This document shows positions 7,437-16,210 of a stretch of DNA of 50,829 bases, piece after piece. The number at the start of each line of letters is the position of its first letter. The first letter of the stretch is position 1. Where the stretch lies: assembly GCA_900317105.1 (NCBI GenBank), contig ONFP01000009.1, positions 1 through 50,829 of the forward strand. The letters are read 5' to 3'. The position numbers and the translations under genes were made by a program. Below the pieces are notes generated by a model that saw nothing but the letters and a program-made list of their open reading frames with translations, was not told the DNA's origin and made no database searches. The stretch comes from an uncultured Succinatimonas sp. GTDB taxonomy: Bacteria; Pseudomonadota; Gammaproteobacteria; Enterobacterales; Succinivibrionaceae.

Positions 7437-9299
7437 ATGCAGATAAGTGACATTAATTACGCATTCTTTATTGTTGGATTGTTGCTGTCTTTTGCTATAT
7501 TTGCTTCAAAACTGTCCTCCTTCTTTGGAACACCACTGTTGCTGTTGTTCCTTGCAATCGGTATGTTAACTGGTGAAGATGGAGTCATTCTTCACATTCA
7601 GTACACAGATTACAGATCCGCTTTTTTTATTGCCAACCTGATGCTGGCGATTATTTTGCTTGATGGCGGACTTAGAACCAATTTTTCTACAATGAAATCA
7701 GTGGCAAGCGAATCCACGATACTTGCGACAATAGGTGTTGTGGTTACCTCCGGTATTACCGGAGGCATTGCCTATCTGCTTTTGGATATCTCTTTAATTG
7801 AGTCTCTACTTTTAGGTTGTATCGTAGGTTCTACTGACGCTGCAGCAGTGTTCTCTCTGCTGTCAAGAAATGATGGTGTTTCACTTAAGACTAACGTGAA
7901 CAGTACATTACAGATTGAATCTGCAACTAACGACCCTATGGCAATTCTGCTTACTACGACCATGATTGCCTTTGCCTCTGCCAAGGCTACATCCTTAACA
8001 GATGCTCTTCTGTTCTTTGCAACTCAGTTCGGCTTCGGTATTTTTATTGGTGTCTGCTTCGGTGCTCTTGCCAGATTTATCATTGCCAACATTTCATTAG
8101 GTGTCGGACTGTACTGTATTCTCGTTATTGGTATGGGCCTGGTCGGTTTTGCAGTAACCGCCTATCTGAATGGATCTGGTTTCCTTGCGATTTTTATAAT
8201 AGGAATGTTTGTTGGTAATCAGAAAACCAGACATGTGAGCTATATTCTGCCTGTATCAGAGGGCTTTACCTGGCTCTCTCAGATCACTCTGTTCTTAATG
8301 TTAGGTTTACTGGTTACACCTCATGAGATGATCAACTATTGGCTGCCAGGTGTGGTTATTGCGGTGGTTATAACCGTTATTGCAAGACCTATTGCGGTAT
8401 TTTTCTGTCTGAAGCCTTTTTTTAGATCATACAATAACCGTGATCTGATTTTCATGTCCTGGGTAGGACTACGCGGATCTGTTCCTATTGTACTTGCAAT
8501 CTATCCTGTATTTGAGAATCTGGATAATCCTCAGCTGTATTTTAATGTTGCTTTTGTGGTGGTTATCGTATCTCTTTTATTCCAGGGCTCTCTGATTGTT
8601 CCTCTTTCAAAGTTTCTAAAAGTATGTACTCCTTCAGTTATGGTCCCTATTACCAAGTCTGACGTTGGTATTATGCTTTCAAACGACTATGAGATTTTGA
8701 ATTATCGAATCAAGGAGCCAACTTTTGATGGCGCTGTTTTAAGGACTATTCCTTTCCCTAAGGGAACTTCTGTTGCAGCAATTTTCCGTGATGGAAAAAT
8801 GATTAAGTGTCAGGGGGATACTCCAATCAAGGTCGGTGATATTCTCTCTTTAATCGGACGTGATGCTGATGAATTGCTTTTGAATTCACTGTTCTCTCAT
8901 CCTTTAAAAGAGAAGAGACAGCCTTTGTATAAAGGTGATAAAATGTACGCCGCTGATACGCTTATGGTTGAATTAGGCGAACAGTACGGTTTTGAGCTGA
9001 CCACCTATGAGAAGACTCTGACACTGGGGGATTTCATGTCCTATCATATTGGCGGATATCCTCAGCCAGGCGATAGGGTAAATCTGATTAAAATATCTTT
9101 GGTTGTAGTTGACCTTGAAGGTGACAAGATCAGAAGAGCGGGTCTGTATCTGACTTCAGAGTTAATGCTGGAGTTTGAACGCAAACGCAAAGATAAGCTC
9201 ATTATGCAGAAAATAGAACAGGAAGAACTTGAACGTCGACGTAAGATTGCTCAGCAGCAGCTGTTTGACAGTATAAATGACGACGAAGAATACTCTTAG
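7437..9299 (+). CDS. nhaP2: K+/H+ antiporter NhaP2 (CvrA), CPA1 family
   Basis: This inner-membrane antiporter exchanges K+ (or Na+) for protons and helps volume and pH control. Residues 1-400 contain about 12 membrane segments with the CPA1 motifs LLDGGLRTN (74-82), GSTDAAAVFSLL (about 131-142) and SATNDPMA (about 162-169). A TrkA-C/RCK-C-like domain follows at about 420-485, then a CorC/HlyC-like C-terminal domain and a charged helical tail, the same domain order as E. coli CvrA. At 620 residues it is about 40 longer than E. coli CvrA, mainly in the tail. A strong Shine-Dalgarno (aaggagg) precedes the ATG. The hrpA start lies 2 nt after the stop, so the two are likely co-transcribed and translationally coupled. 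Confidence 0.93.
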   Translation: MQISDINYAFFIVGLLLSFAIFASKLSSFFGTPLLLLFLAIGMLTGEDGVILHIQYTDYRSAFFIANLMLAIILLDGGLRTNFSTMKSVASESTILATIGVVVTSGITGGIAYLLLDISLIESLLLGCIVGSTDAAAVFSLLSRNDGVSLKTNVNSTLQIESATNDPMAILLTTTMIAFASAKATSLTDALLFFATQFGFGIFIGVCFGALARFIIANISLGVGLYCILVIGMGLVGFAVTAYLNGSGFLAIFIIGMFVGNQKTRHVSYILPVSEGFTWLSQITLFLMLGLLVTPHEMINYWLPGVVIAVVITVIARPIAVFFCLKPFFRSYNNRDLIFMSWVGLRGSVPIVLAIYPVFENLDNPQLYFNVAFVVVIVSLLFQGSLIVPLSKFLKVCTPSVMVPITKSDVGIMLSNDYEILNYRIKEPTFDGAVLRTIPFPKGTSVAAIFRDGKMIKCQGDTPIKVGDILSLIGRDADELLLNSLFSHPLKEKRQPLYKGDKMYAADTLMVELGEQYGFELTTYEKTLTLGDFMSYHIGGYPQPGDRVNLIKISLVVVDLEGDKIRRAGLYLTSELMLEFERKRKDKLIMQKIEQEELERRRKIAQQQLFDSINDDEEYS

Positions 9300-9301
9300 C
9301 T

Positions 9302-12300
9302 ATGGCAAATAAAGAACAAGAAAAATTTATCTCAGACGTAAAAAGCAGATTTCCATTATTAACTTTCAGACATAGACATCTAATTTCAAGGGAGCTTAAT
9401 AAGCTCTCTTCTTGTCAGAATGATAAGGCAATTGAGCTTCAGCTTTCTATCAGTGAAAAACTTGAAGAGTACCTTGAGTTTTTTAAGGAGCGTGAAAATC
9501 ATATTCCTGAATTAACCTACGATGATAATCTTCCTGTATCACAGAAACGTGAGGAAATCATTGAGGCAATTAAAGCCAATCAGGTTGTAATTATTGCAGG
9601 TGAAACTGGTTCAGGTAAAACTACTCAGATTCCAAAGATGTGTCTTGAGGCGGGACTCGGACGCTTTGGCTTTATAGGACATACTCAGCCCCGTCGAATT
9701 GCTGCCAGAGCTGTAAGTACCAGAATAGCATCAGAACTTGGTGAAGAACTTGGGCAGAGTGTAGGATATAAGGTCCGATTCAATGATGTAACATCGGATA
9801 CAAGCTATATTAAGCTTATGACTGATGGTATTCTGCTTGCAGAAACAGCTCATGACAGAAAGCTTTTGAGTTATGACTGCATCATTATTGATGAGGCTCA
9901 TGAGCGCTCTTTAAATATTGACTTTCTTCTGGGCTATCTAAAAAAATTATTAAAGGTTCGCTCTGATCTTAAGCTGATTATCACCTCTGCGACCATCAAT
10001 ACCAAACGTTTTTCAGAGCATTTTGATAATGCTCCAATCATTGAGGTTTCAGGTAGAACCTATCCTGTTGAGGTTGTCTACAGACCATTAGGTGAGACTG
10101 AGGATTCCGATACGGATGATGAGGTTGAGACAGATGAGAAGGATCTTAGAAATGGTATTTTAAATGCCATAAGATTCCTGTTCAAAGAGTATGGCCGAGA
10201 GGATATTCTGGTATTTCTCCCTGGAGAACGAGAGATCATGGATATTGCCAAGTTCCTCTCCAAGGCTCATCTGCCGAATACAGAAATCCTTCCGCTGTAT
10301 GCCCGTTTGGCTACATCTGATCAGAATAAGATTTTTGCTCCGCACTCAACTGTAAGAGTGGTGCTTGCAACCAATGTTGCTGAGACCTCTTTGACTGTAC
10401 CCGGTATAAAATATGTGATTGATCCCGGGACCGCAAGAATCAGCCGCTATTCTCCAAGAACCAAGGTTCAGAGTCTTCCAATTGAAAAGATTTCAAAGGC
10501 CAGTGCCGATCAGAGAAAAGGCCGCTGCGGTCGTGTGAGTGAAGGTGTATGTGTAAGACTTTACTCAAAGGAAGATTTTGACTTAAGACAGGATTTTACT
10601 GATCCGGAAATTTTAAGAACCAATCTGGCTTCAGTTATCCTTCAGATGGTGTCTTTAAGACTTGGAAACATCACCGTTTTTCCTTTTATTGATCCTCCAT
10701 CAGGTAAACAGATTACCGATGGTATCAGACTTTTAGAGGAAGTTGGCGCTATAAATGAGTCTCGAGGCTTATCTACAGATGAGCTTAGACTCACTAAAAT
10801 AGGTACTGATTTATCAAAAATACCTTGTGATCCTCGACTTTCAAGAATGCTCGTGGAGGCTAATAAGGAAGGAGCCTTATCAGAGGTCCTGGTTATTGTT
10901 TCCGCTATGGCTGTTATGGATCCTCGAGAAAGACCTGTTGATAAACAGGAACAGAGCCGTCAGCAGCATGCTCGATTTGATGATGAAAAGTCAGATTTTC
11001 TTGCATATCTGAATCTGTATCATTATATCTGCAAGTGCCAGAAAGAGATGAGTAACTCGCAGCTTCGTAAAAATCTTAAATCAGAGTTTATCTCCTATCT
11101 GAGAGTTCGTGAATGGTTTGATCTTCTTCGTCAGTTAAGAGCTTCCTGCCAGATGCTTAAGTATACCTTAAATGAGGTTCCGGCAGGTTATGATGCGGTT
11201 CATCGCTCTATTTTAAGTGGTCTTCTTTCCCAGGTAGGTCATTATGATGATAATGATAAAGGTCTCTACTTAGGCGCTCGTGGTATCAAATTTGTAATTC
11301 ATCCATCTTCAGTATTCAATAAGAAAAAGCCAAAGTGGATCTGTGCAGGAGAGCTGAATGAAACATCAAGACTTTTTGCCAGAACTGTGGCATCAATTGA
11401 TCCTCTGTGGGTTGAGTCTATCGGCAGACATCTTGTTAAAAAGAATTACGCAGAGCCTCACTGGTCAAAATCAAAGGGAAGTGTTGTTGCCAATCTGACC
11501 ATTTCTCTCTATGGTCTTCCTGTGGTTCAGGGCAGAAAGGTTCTATATACCAGTATTGATCCTAAGCTTTGTCGAGAGCTGTTTATCCGTGATGGTCTTG
11601 TCGGCGGTGATATTGACTGTAATCATGCTTTCTTCAGACACAACCTTGATGTGATTGATGAGGTTGAACATGTAGAGGATAAGCTCAGACGCCGTGACCT
11701 TCTGGTTGATTCCTCTGTGCTCGAGGAGTTTTACGATAAAAAGCTTCCTGAGGATATCTTAACTCAGAAACACTTTGACAAATGGTGGAAGGAGAAACGT
11801 AAGAGTGAACCTGATTATCTGAATTTCTCCATTGACCTGGTTTCAAAGGATGCCTTTAATCAGGTAGAGGAACATGATTTTCCTGAGTTCTGGCATTATG
11901 ACAGTTTCAAACTGCCTCTAAGCTATGTTTTTGATCCTACATCAAAGGATGATGGTGTAACAGTTCATATTCCTCTGGCTATCGTAAACAGAATCAACAG
12001 CAGAGAATTTGCTTACCAGATCCCTGGTTTGAGACTGGAGTTTTTAACCTCTCTGATTAAGTCTCTGCCAAAAAGATTAAGAAAGAATCTGATCCCTGCT
12101 CCTAATTATGCGAAGGCTCTGTCTGAATCCATAGGAGAACCATGCAAGGATGACCTGTACGTTAAGGCGGCAAAGGAACTGACCCGTATGGGAGGCGAGA
12201 TTGTTACCTGTGATGATTTTGATAAGACTCTGATTGAAAAGCATCTTTTTATGATCTTCTCGATTGAGGATGAAAAGGGGAAGGTCATAAAAAAAGGAAG

Positions 12301-13261
12301 AAATTTTGATGTCATTGCTGCAAGTCTTCAGGGACAGGTCAAAGATGCCTTAAGTAAATATTCCACAAAAACAGCTAAGGTTCAGAAACCTCTCAATGAG
12401 TGGAATTTCGGAACTATAAAAACAACTGAAGTTACCCGTCAGAACGGAATCGAGATTACAGCCTATCCTGCGCTGACAGATAAGGGTCAGGGGGTAACTC
12501 TTGAATTATATGATAGTAAATACAAACAGCAGAAGGCTATGTGGATAGGTCAGAGAAAACTTTTATCTCTTGGATTAAAACAGCCTACAGCATATCTAGA
12601 ACAGCACTTGCCTAATAAGTCGAAGCTTTCAATGTACTATCAGCCTTTAGGCACTGTTAAAGACCTTATAAATGATCTTATGCTGGCCTCCATTGATGTG
12701 ATAATGGTGGAGAATAATGCTCCTGTTTTTGATGAGGAGAGTTTTAAAAAGCTTTTAGAGAAGGTTCGCGCTGATCTTAATGACACTGCATTAAAACTTT
12801 GTTCTACTGTTGAGAAGATTCTGTTAAAGGCGCATGAACTCAAGCGAAAGCTCAAAGGTCAGCTGAATCTTGCTGTAGCATACAGCTATAAGGATATGGC
12901 TGCTCAGCTGGATTCTCTGGTATACAAGGGATTTTTAAGTTCTACCAAGGTTGAGTATCTAGAGCAGATCCCTCGATATCTTGACGCTATGCTATATCGT
13001 ATTGAAAAGGTTCATCGTGATGTTAACCGTGATTTGGTTCATACCAGAAAGATTGAGGAGGTCAATACTCTTTATAAGAACACTCTTTCCAGGTATAAAT
13101 ACACTGCGATACCAGATGATCTTATCAATGTAAAATGGCTTATTGAGGAACTTAGAGTGTCTTATTTTGCCCAGCAGCTTGGTGTTAGGGTAAGTATTTC
13201 TGATAAGAGAATTTCCAATGAGCTTAAGCGTATTCTGGAGGAGTTCCCAGAACATGGCTAA
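9302..13261 (+). CDS. hrpA: ATP-dependent RNA helicase HrpA
   Basis: HrpA is a DEAH/RHA helicase; in E. coli it acts on mRNA and resolves stalled ribosomes. The 1319 residues match the E. coli length of about 1300. Motifs in order are GETGSGKTTQ (about 100-109), TQPRR (about 129-133), DEAH (about 197-200), SAT (about 229-231), TNVAETSLTVPG (about 356-367) and QRKGRCGRVSEG (about 402-413). They are followed by the HA2 and OB-fold regions and the long HrpA-specific C-terminal half. The ATG is 2 nt behind the nhaP2 stop with no strong Shine-Dalgarno of its own, consistent with coupling. No damage or frameshift is seen. Confidence 0.96.
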   Translation: MANKEQEKFISDVKSRFPLLTFRHRHLISRELNKLSSCQNDKAIELQLSISEKLEEYLEFFKERENHIPELTYDDNLPVSQKREEIIEAIKANQVVIIAGETGSGKTTQIPKMCLEAGLGRFGFIGHTQPRRIAARAVSTRIASELGEELGQSVGYKVRFNDVTSDTSYIKLMTDGILLAETAHDRKLLSYDCIIIDEAHERSLNIDFLLGYLKKLLKVRSDLKLIITSATINTKRFSEHFDNAPIIEVSGRTYPVEVVYRPLGETEDSDTDDEVETDEKDLRNGILNAIRFLFKEYGREDILVFLPGEREIMDIAKFLSKAHLPNTEILPLYARLATSDQNKIFAPHSTVRVVLATNVAETSLTVPGIKYVIDPGTARISRYSPRTKVQSLPIEKISKASADQRKGRCGRVSEGVCVRLYSKEDFDLRQDFTDPEILRTNLASVILQMVSLRLGNITVFPFIDPPSGKQITDGIRLLEEVGAINESRGLSTDELRLTKIGTDLSKIPCDPRLSRMLVEANKEGALSEVLVIVSAMAVMDPRERPVDKQEQSRQQHARFDDEKSDFLAYLNLYHYICKCQKEMSNSQLRKNLKSEFISYLRVREWFDLLRQLRASCQMLKYTLNEVPAGYDAVHRSILSGLLSQVGHYDDNDKGLYLGARGIKFVIHPSSVFNKKKPKWICAGELNETSRLFARTVASIDPLWVESIGRHLVKKNYAEPHWSKSKGSVVANLTISLYGLPVVQGRKVLYTSIDPKLCRELFIRDGLVGGDIDCNHAFFRHNLDVIDEVEHVEDKLRRRDLLVDSSVLEEFYDKKLPEDILTQKHFDKWWKEKRKSEPDYLNFSIDLVSKDAFNQVEEHDFPEFWHYDSFKLPLSYVFDPTSKDDGVTVHIPLAIVNRINSREFAYQIPGLRLEFLTSLIKSLPKRLRKNLIPAPNYAKALSESIGEPCKDDLYVKAAKELTRMGGEIVTCDDFDKTLIEKHLFMIFSIEDEKGKVIKKGRNFDVIAASLQGQVKDALSKYSTKTAKVQKPLNEWNFGTIKTTEVTRQNGIEITAYPALTDKGQGVTLELYDSKYKQQKAMWIGQRKLLSLGLKQPTAYLEQHLPNKSKLSMYYQPLGTVKDLINDLMLASIDVIMVENNAPVFDEESFKKLLEKVRADLNDTALKLCSTVEKILLKAHELKRKLKGQLNLAVAYSYKDMAAQLDSLVYKGFLSSTKVEYLEQIPRYLDAMLYRIEKVHRDVNRDLVHTRKIEEVNTLYKNTLSRYKYTAIPDDLINVKWLIEELRVSYFAQQLGVRVSISDKRISNELKRILEEFPEHG

Positions 13262-13278
13262 AAACAGATTGAGGTGAT

Positions 13279-13307
13279 TGAGCTGTTTGTTCAAGTAGGA
13301 TAGAATT
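13279..13307 (+). promoter_or_regulatory. Promoter of the zinc-finger cassette
   Basis: TTGAGC (13279-13284), an exact 17-nt spacer and TAGAAT (13302-13307) lie between hrpA and the next gene. The -10 matches five of six consensus bases and the -35 four of six. The leader before the ATG would be about 48 nt. Confidence 0.55.
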
Positions 13308-13361
13308 CAGAAATGTTATCTGATTCGATTGAGTGAATCATAATAAAAAAACGGAAGACAA

Positions 13362-14438
13362 ATGGAAGATTTAATTATTATTCTTGGACTTTTGGCGGTA
13401 ATTGCCGTCTTACTAAATCAGTTTAACTACAGACTGGCTCTGTGCATGTTCCCTGATACAGTCAAAGTAACCAGGTGGCAGGGACTTTTAGGCTGGTATG
13501 GATGGGTTAACCTGTTTGTTGCTCTTCCTTTCCTGTGGGATGGTGATTTCTCACAGGGTATGTATCCTCTTGTCATTGGACTGATTCCTGCAGCTATTTC
13601 AATTTTTACTGTGTTGAAGTTTAATGATGACAGAAATGTTGAGCTGCGTCGTGACTCAAAGATTACTTATGATGACAACGGTCAGCTTTTAGAACCATGC
13701 AACGATGTTTACGGTTTCCTTCGTAATTATTCTCAGCGAATGAAGGCAATCGGTCCAAAGTTTTTCTTTAAAGAAATATTTGCCCGAGAAAAATCTAACA
13801 AGGTTTTAGCTGACGGATTACTGGATAACACTCCAGAAGTGACAGTGGATACACTAAAATCTTTACCATGGGTTATTGATGGCGCTGTTGATGTAAAGGC
13901 TCAGTTTATCTTCCTTCTTGAGTACATGACAACTCGCTATGACAACAAGAAACTCTATGAGAATCTTAAGGTGTTCTGCGAGAACTCCATGTCAGTTGCA
14001 AGATTGCTTGAGCTTAAGTTTAATGAGATTCCATACAATATCGCAAAATTTATCGCATCAGCCGATATGACCGTATCTCTTGTTGAAAAGAAGTCCTCTG
14101 TATTTACGATTTCAGTCGAAGGGCAGACTTTTGAGGATACAGAGAAGGTAATATACGTAAGCACCTCCCCTATGTATAAAATCAATCAGAACTTAAGTTC
14201 AGTATTTCGCGCAATAGCTGCAAAATTCAGTAAATGGACTTCAAAGGATGAAGGAACTGTTATTCTGACCTCAAAGAAGATTATTGTAAAAACTCCATAT
14301 CAGAAGACCGAATTTCCGATCAGCGACGCTGTTTTTTCATTCGGAGACGACATTTCTTTTGATAATTCTAATTATTTTTGTGTGTCAGATATTAATTTTT
14401 TCAGATTTGTGATGTTAAATCTTAATAAAACACTATAG
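13362..14438 (+). CDS. Membrane protein of unknown function, first gene of the zinc-finger cassette
   Basis: I do not recognise this 358-residue protein. Three hydrophobic segments are visible near residues 3-22, 44-60 and 69-88, followed by a soluble region of about 270 residues, mixed alpha/beta, with no known catalytic motif. The C-terminal part is rich in beta-like segments. Without a cleavable signal peptide, it is probably an inner-membrane protein with a cytoplasmic domain. A modest Shine-Dalgarno (ggaag) precedes the ATG. It begins 100 nt after hrpA behind its own promoter and ends 39 nt before the first of two zinc-finger membrane proteins, so the three are likely one operon. Confidence 0.75.
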   Translation: MEDLIIILGLLAVIAVLLNQFNYRLALCMFPDTVKVTRWQGLLGWYGWVNLFVALPFLWDGDFSQGMYPLVIGLIPAAISIFTVLKFNDDRNVELRRDSKITYDDNGQLLEPCNDVYGFLRNYSQRMKAIGPKFFFKEIFAREKSNKVLADGLLDNTPEVTVDTLKSLPWVIDGAVDVKAQFIFLLEYMTTRYDNKKLYENLKVFCENSMSVARLLELKFNEIPYNIAKFIASADMTVSLVEKKSSVFTISVEGQTFEDTEKVIYVSTSPMYKINQNLSSVFRAIAAKFSKWTSKDEGTVILTSKKIIVKTPYQKTEFPISDAVFSFGDDISFDNSNYFCVSDINFFRFVMLNLNKTL

Positions 14439-14477
14439 TTGATATAGTAGTTAACTATTTATCAAGCTTTAAAACGG

Positions 14478-16193
14478 ATGCAGCCAGAAAAAGAAAATCC
14501 TGATAAAAAGGATAAAGCCAAGGTTACACCTGAAAAGAAATCTCCTCCATCATCTGCTGCTATACCTCCTACGGAAGCTGTAGTTGATGGAAGCAAGGCG
14601 AGAGAAGCCGCGGCTTTAGAGGTAAAGAATGTAGATTTTGCAAGAAAGCTGAATTCCATTGTTTCAGCAATTTTTTCTCGCTGCGGTGTTCCTATTGCTG
14701 ATTTCACTGTCTCAGAACCTCTCTCTTTTTTCGCTAAGGTTAATTACAATCTTACCTGGAATTTCAAATGCCGAGCTTCAGACAAGCCTGCAGGTAAGAT
14801 CAGTGACGAAACACATGTTCTTTCCCAAAGCGGTCTAGATGAATTTACTCAGAAAAATTCCAAGGAGCTTGAAAAGGAAAGCGATATAACTAAAGCCTAC
14901 ATCAAGCGTCTCGCCGAAGCTAAATTTACTGAACTGACTGCTTTGGCTGGCCAGATTATGGCTTTTAACCGTATTTCTGCTATTGGTAGGGCTCGTTGCA
15001 AAAAATGTCATGGTAGTAAGAAAGCCATGTGCGAGGTCTGTAATGGCAAAGGTGTAATTTCATGTCCAACATGTCAGGGGCTATCAGACAGCTGCTCCAT
15101 GTGTAACGGTACCGGCTTCATCAACTGTGACCACTGTAATGGCTCAGGAAAGGTTGTCTGCCGTCACTGTAAGGGAATGGGAGAACTTATTGTAGAGCGT
15201 GAGATTATTTATGATTCTGAGAGCTGTAAGGATATAGAAATCTCTCTAAATGTTCCTGGTTCTGATAAGACTATTACCTCTTTCTCAAAAGAGGATGAGA
15301 AGATTATTTTAGAGGCTGCGAACTTTGATGATCAGTCTTTAGGTTCGGAACTGCCTCATGGATATAAGGCCACTTTCATAGGTTATGCTCCATGTTTTGC
15401 GGTGAGAGTTAACTTGAAAGGAGAAACTACGCCTTTTGATTTTATCCTCTGTGGAAAATCCCTAAAACCAATCTGTAAACCTCCGCTTTTAGACGTGGTC
15501 TTTAAAGAGGAGTCAAATATTCTTTCATCAACCCTGAATATAGGCACAGATGATGTCGACGAAAAGATTGTCTGTGTTAAGGCTCTTGCGGGAAAGGCAA
15601 TCCTGGCAAAGACCATTCGTTCAATTGAGAATTACGAGCTTGATATTATCAAGAAGGAAGCCGCAAAGCAGGGCGTTACTGTTGAATCTATTCTCTGGGA
15701 AAACAAGAATGACTTAAATAATAAGGCCAAGCTCATAAAATCAACGGTAAAAGAACAACTTATAGAGAATGTTTCCCTTGAACTTATATCCAATGCCCAA
15801 GGCTTTATCTCAAAGGAATTCTCAAGATATTTTGCTAAGAATCTGATTGATTTTGTGCCATTGCTGATGATGCTAAATCCAAACACCAAAACGGTTTGGA
15901 CTGCTGTTTCTCTTGCGGTGTGGCTTGTTAATTCTCTTGCTGTTTATTTCGTGCCAACTATTGCCTGTATTTTTCTGTGTATTGTTTTATCCATTGTGGT
16001 ATGTGCTTTTACCTCAATTACTCTTACTAAGAACTGGACATACTATTCTGCGGTAAGCTCTCTTAGAATCAGGCACAAACTACGAAAGGTTCCAAATCTT
16101 ACATCCGAGGCTATTCATTCTGTGCGTCTGCTTTTTGGCACGATTCTTATTAATGTTGTTCTCTTTATCCTTTATAACTACCGAGGCTGGTAG
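14478..16193 (+). CDS. Membrane protein with DnaJ-type cysteine-rich zinc finger, no J domain (paralogue A)
   Basis: This 571-residue protein starts with a Pro/Lys-rich tail (1-35). At about residues 173-232 it has six CxxC motifs (CKKC, CEVC, CPTC, CSMC, CDHC, CRHC), several followed by xGxG as in the DnaJ/Hsp40 cysteine-rich domain. DnaJ has four such motifs. There is no J domain and no HPD motif, so Hsp70 stimulation is not expected. A long middle region (about 235-450) follows, then hydrophobic segments near 460-515 and a last one near 545-565, so it is membrane-anchored at its C-terminus. It is a paralogue of the next gene, 17 nt downstream. The function is unknown; a zinc- or redox-dependent protein-binding role is possible. 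Confidence 0.8.
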   Translation: MQPEKENPDKKDKAKVTPEKKSPPSSAAIPPTEAVVDGSKAREAAALEVKNVDFARKLNSIVSAIFSRCGVPIADFTVSEPLSFFAKVNYNLTWNFKCRASDKPAGKISDETHVLSQSGLDEFTQKNSKELEKESDITKAYIKRLAEAKFTELTALAGQIMAFNRISAIGRARCKKCHGSKKAMCEVCNGKGVISCPTCQGLSDSCSMCNGTGFINCDHCNGSGKVVCRHCKGMGELIVEREIIYDSESCKDIEISLNVPGSDKTITSFSKEDEKIILEAANFDDQSLGSELPHGYKATFIGYAPCFAVRVNLKGETTPFDFILCGKSLKPICKPPLLDVVFKEESNILSSTLNIGTDDVDEKIVCVKALAGKAILAKTIRSIENYELDIIKKEAAKQGVTVESILWENKNDLNNKAKLIKSTVKEQLIENVSLELISNAQGFISKEFSRYFAKNLIDFVPLLMMLNPNTKTVWTAVSLAVWLVNSLAVYFVPTIACIFLCIVLSIVVCAFTSITLTKNWTYYSAVSSLRIRHKLRKVPNLTSEAIHSVRLLFGTILINVVLFILYNYRGW

Positions 16194-16210
16194 ATCTGGA
16201 GCTGTGGCAG

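Noticed and set aside
14994-15180. Full DnaJ chaperone genes
   Set aside because: Only the cysteine-rich region resembles DnaJ; there is no HPD motif or J domain, and the proteins end in membrane segments.
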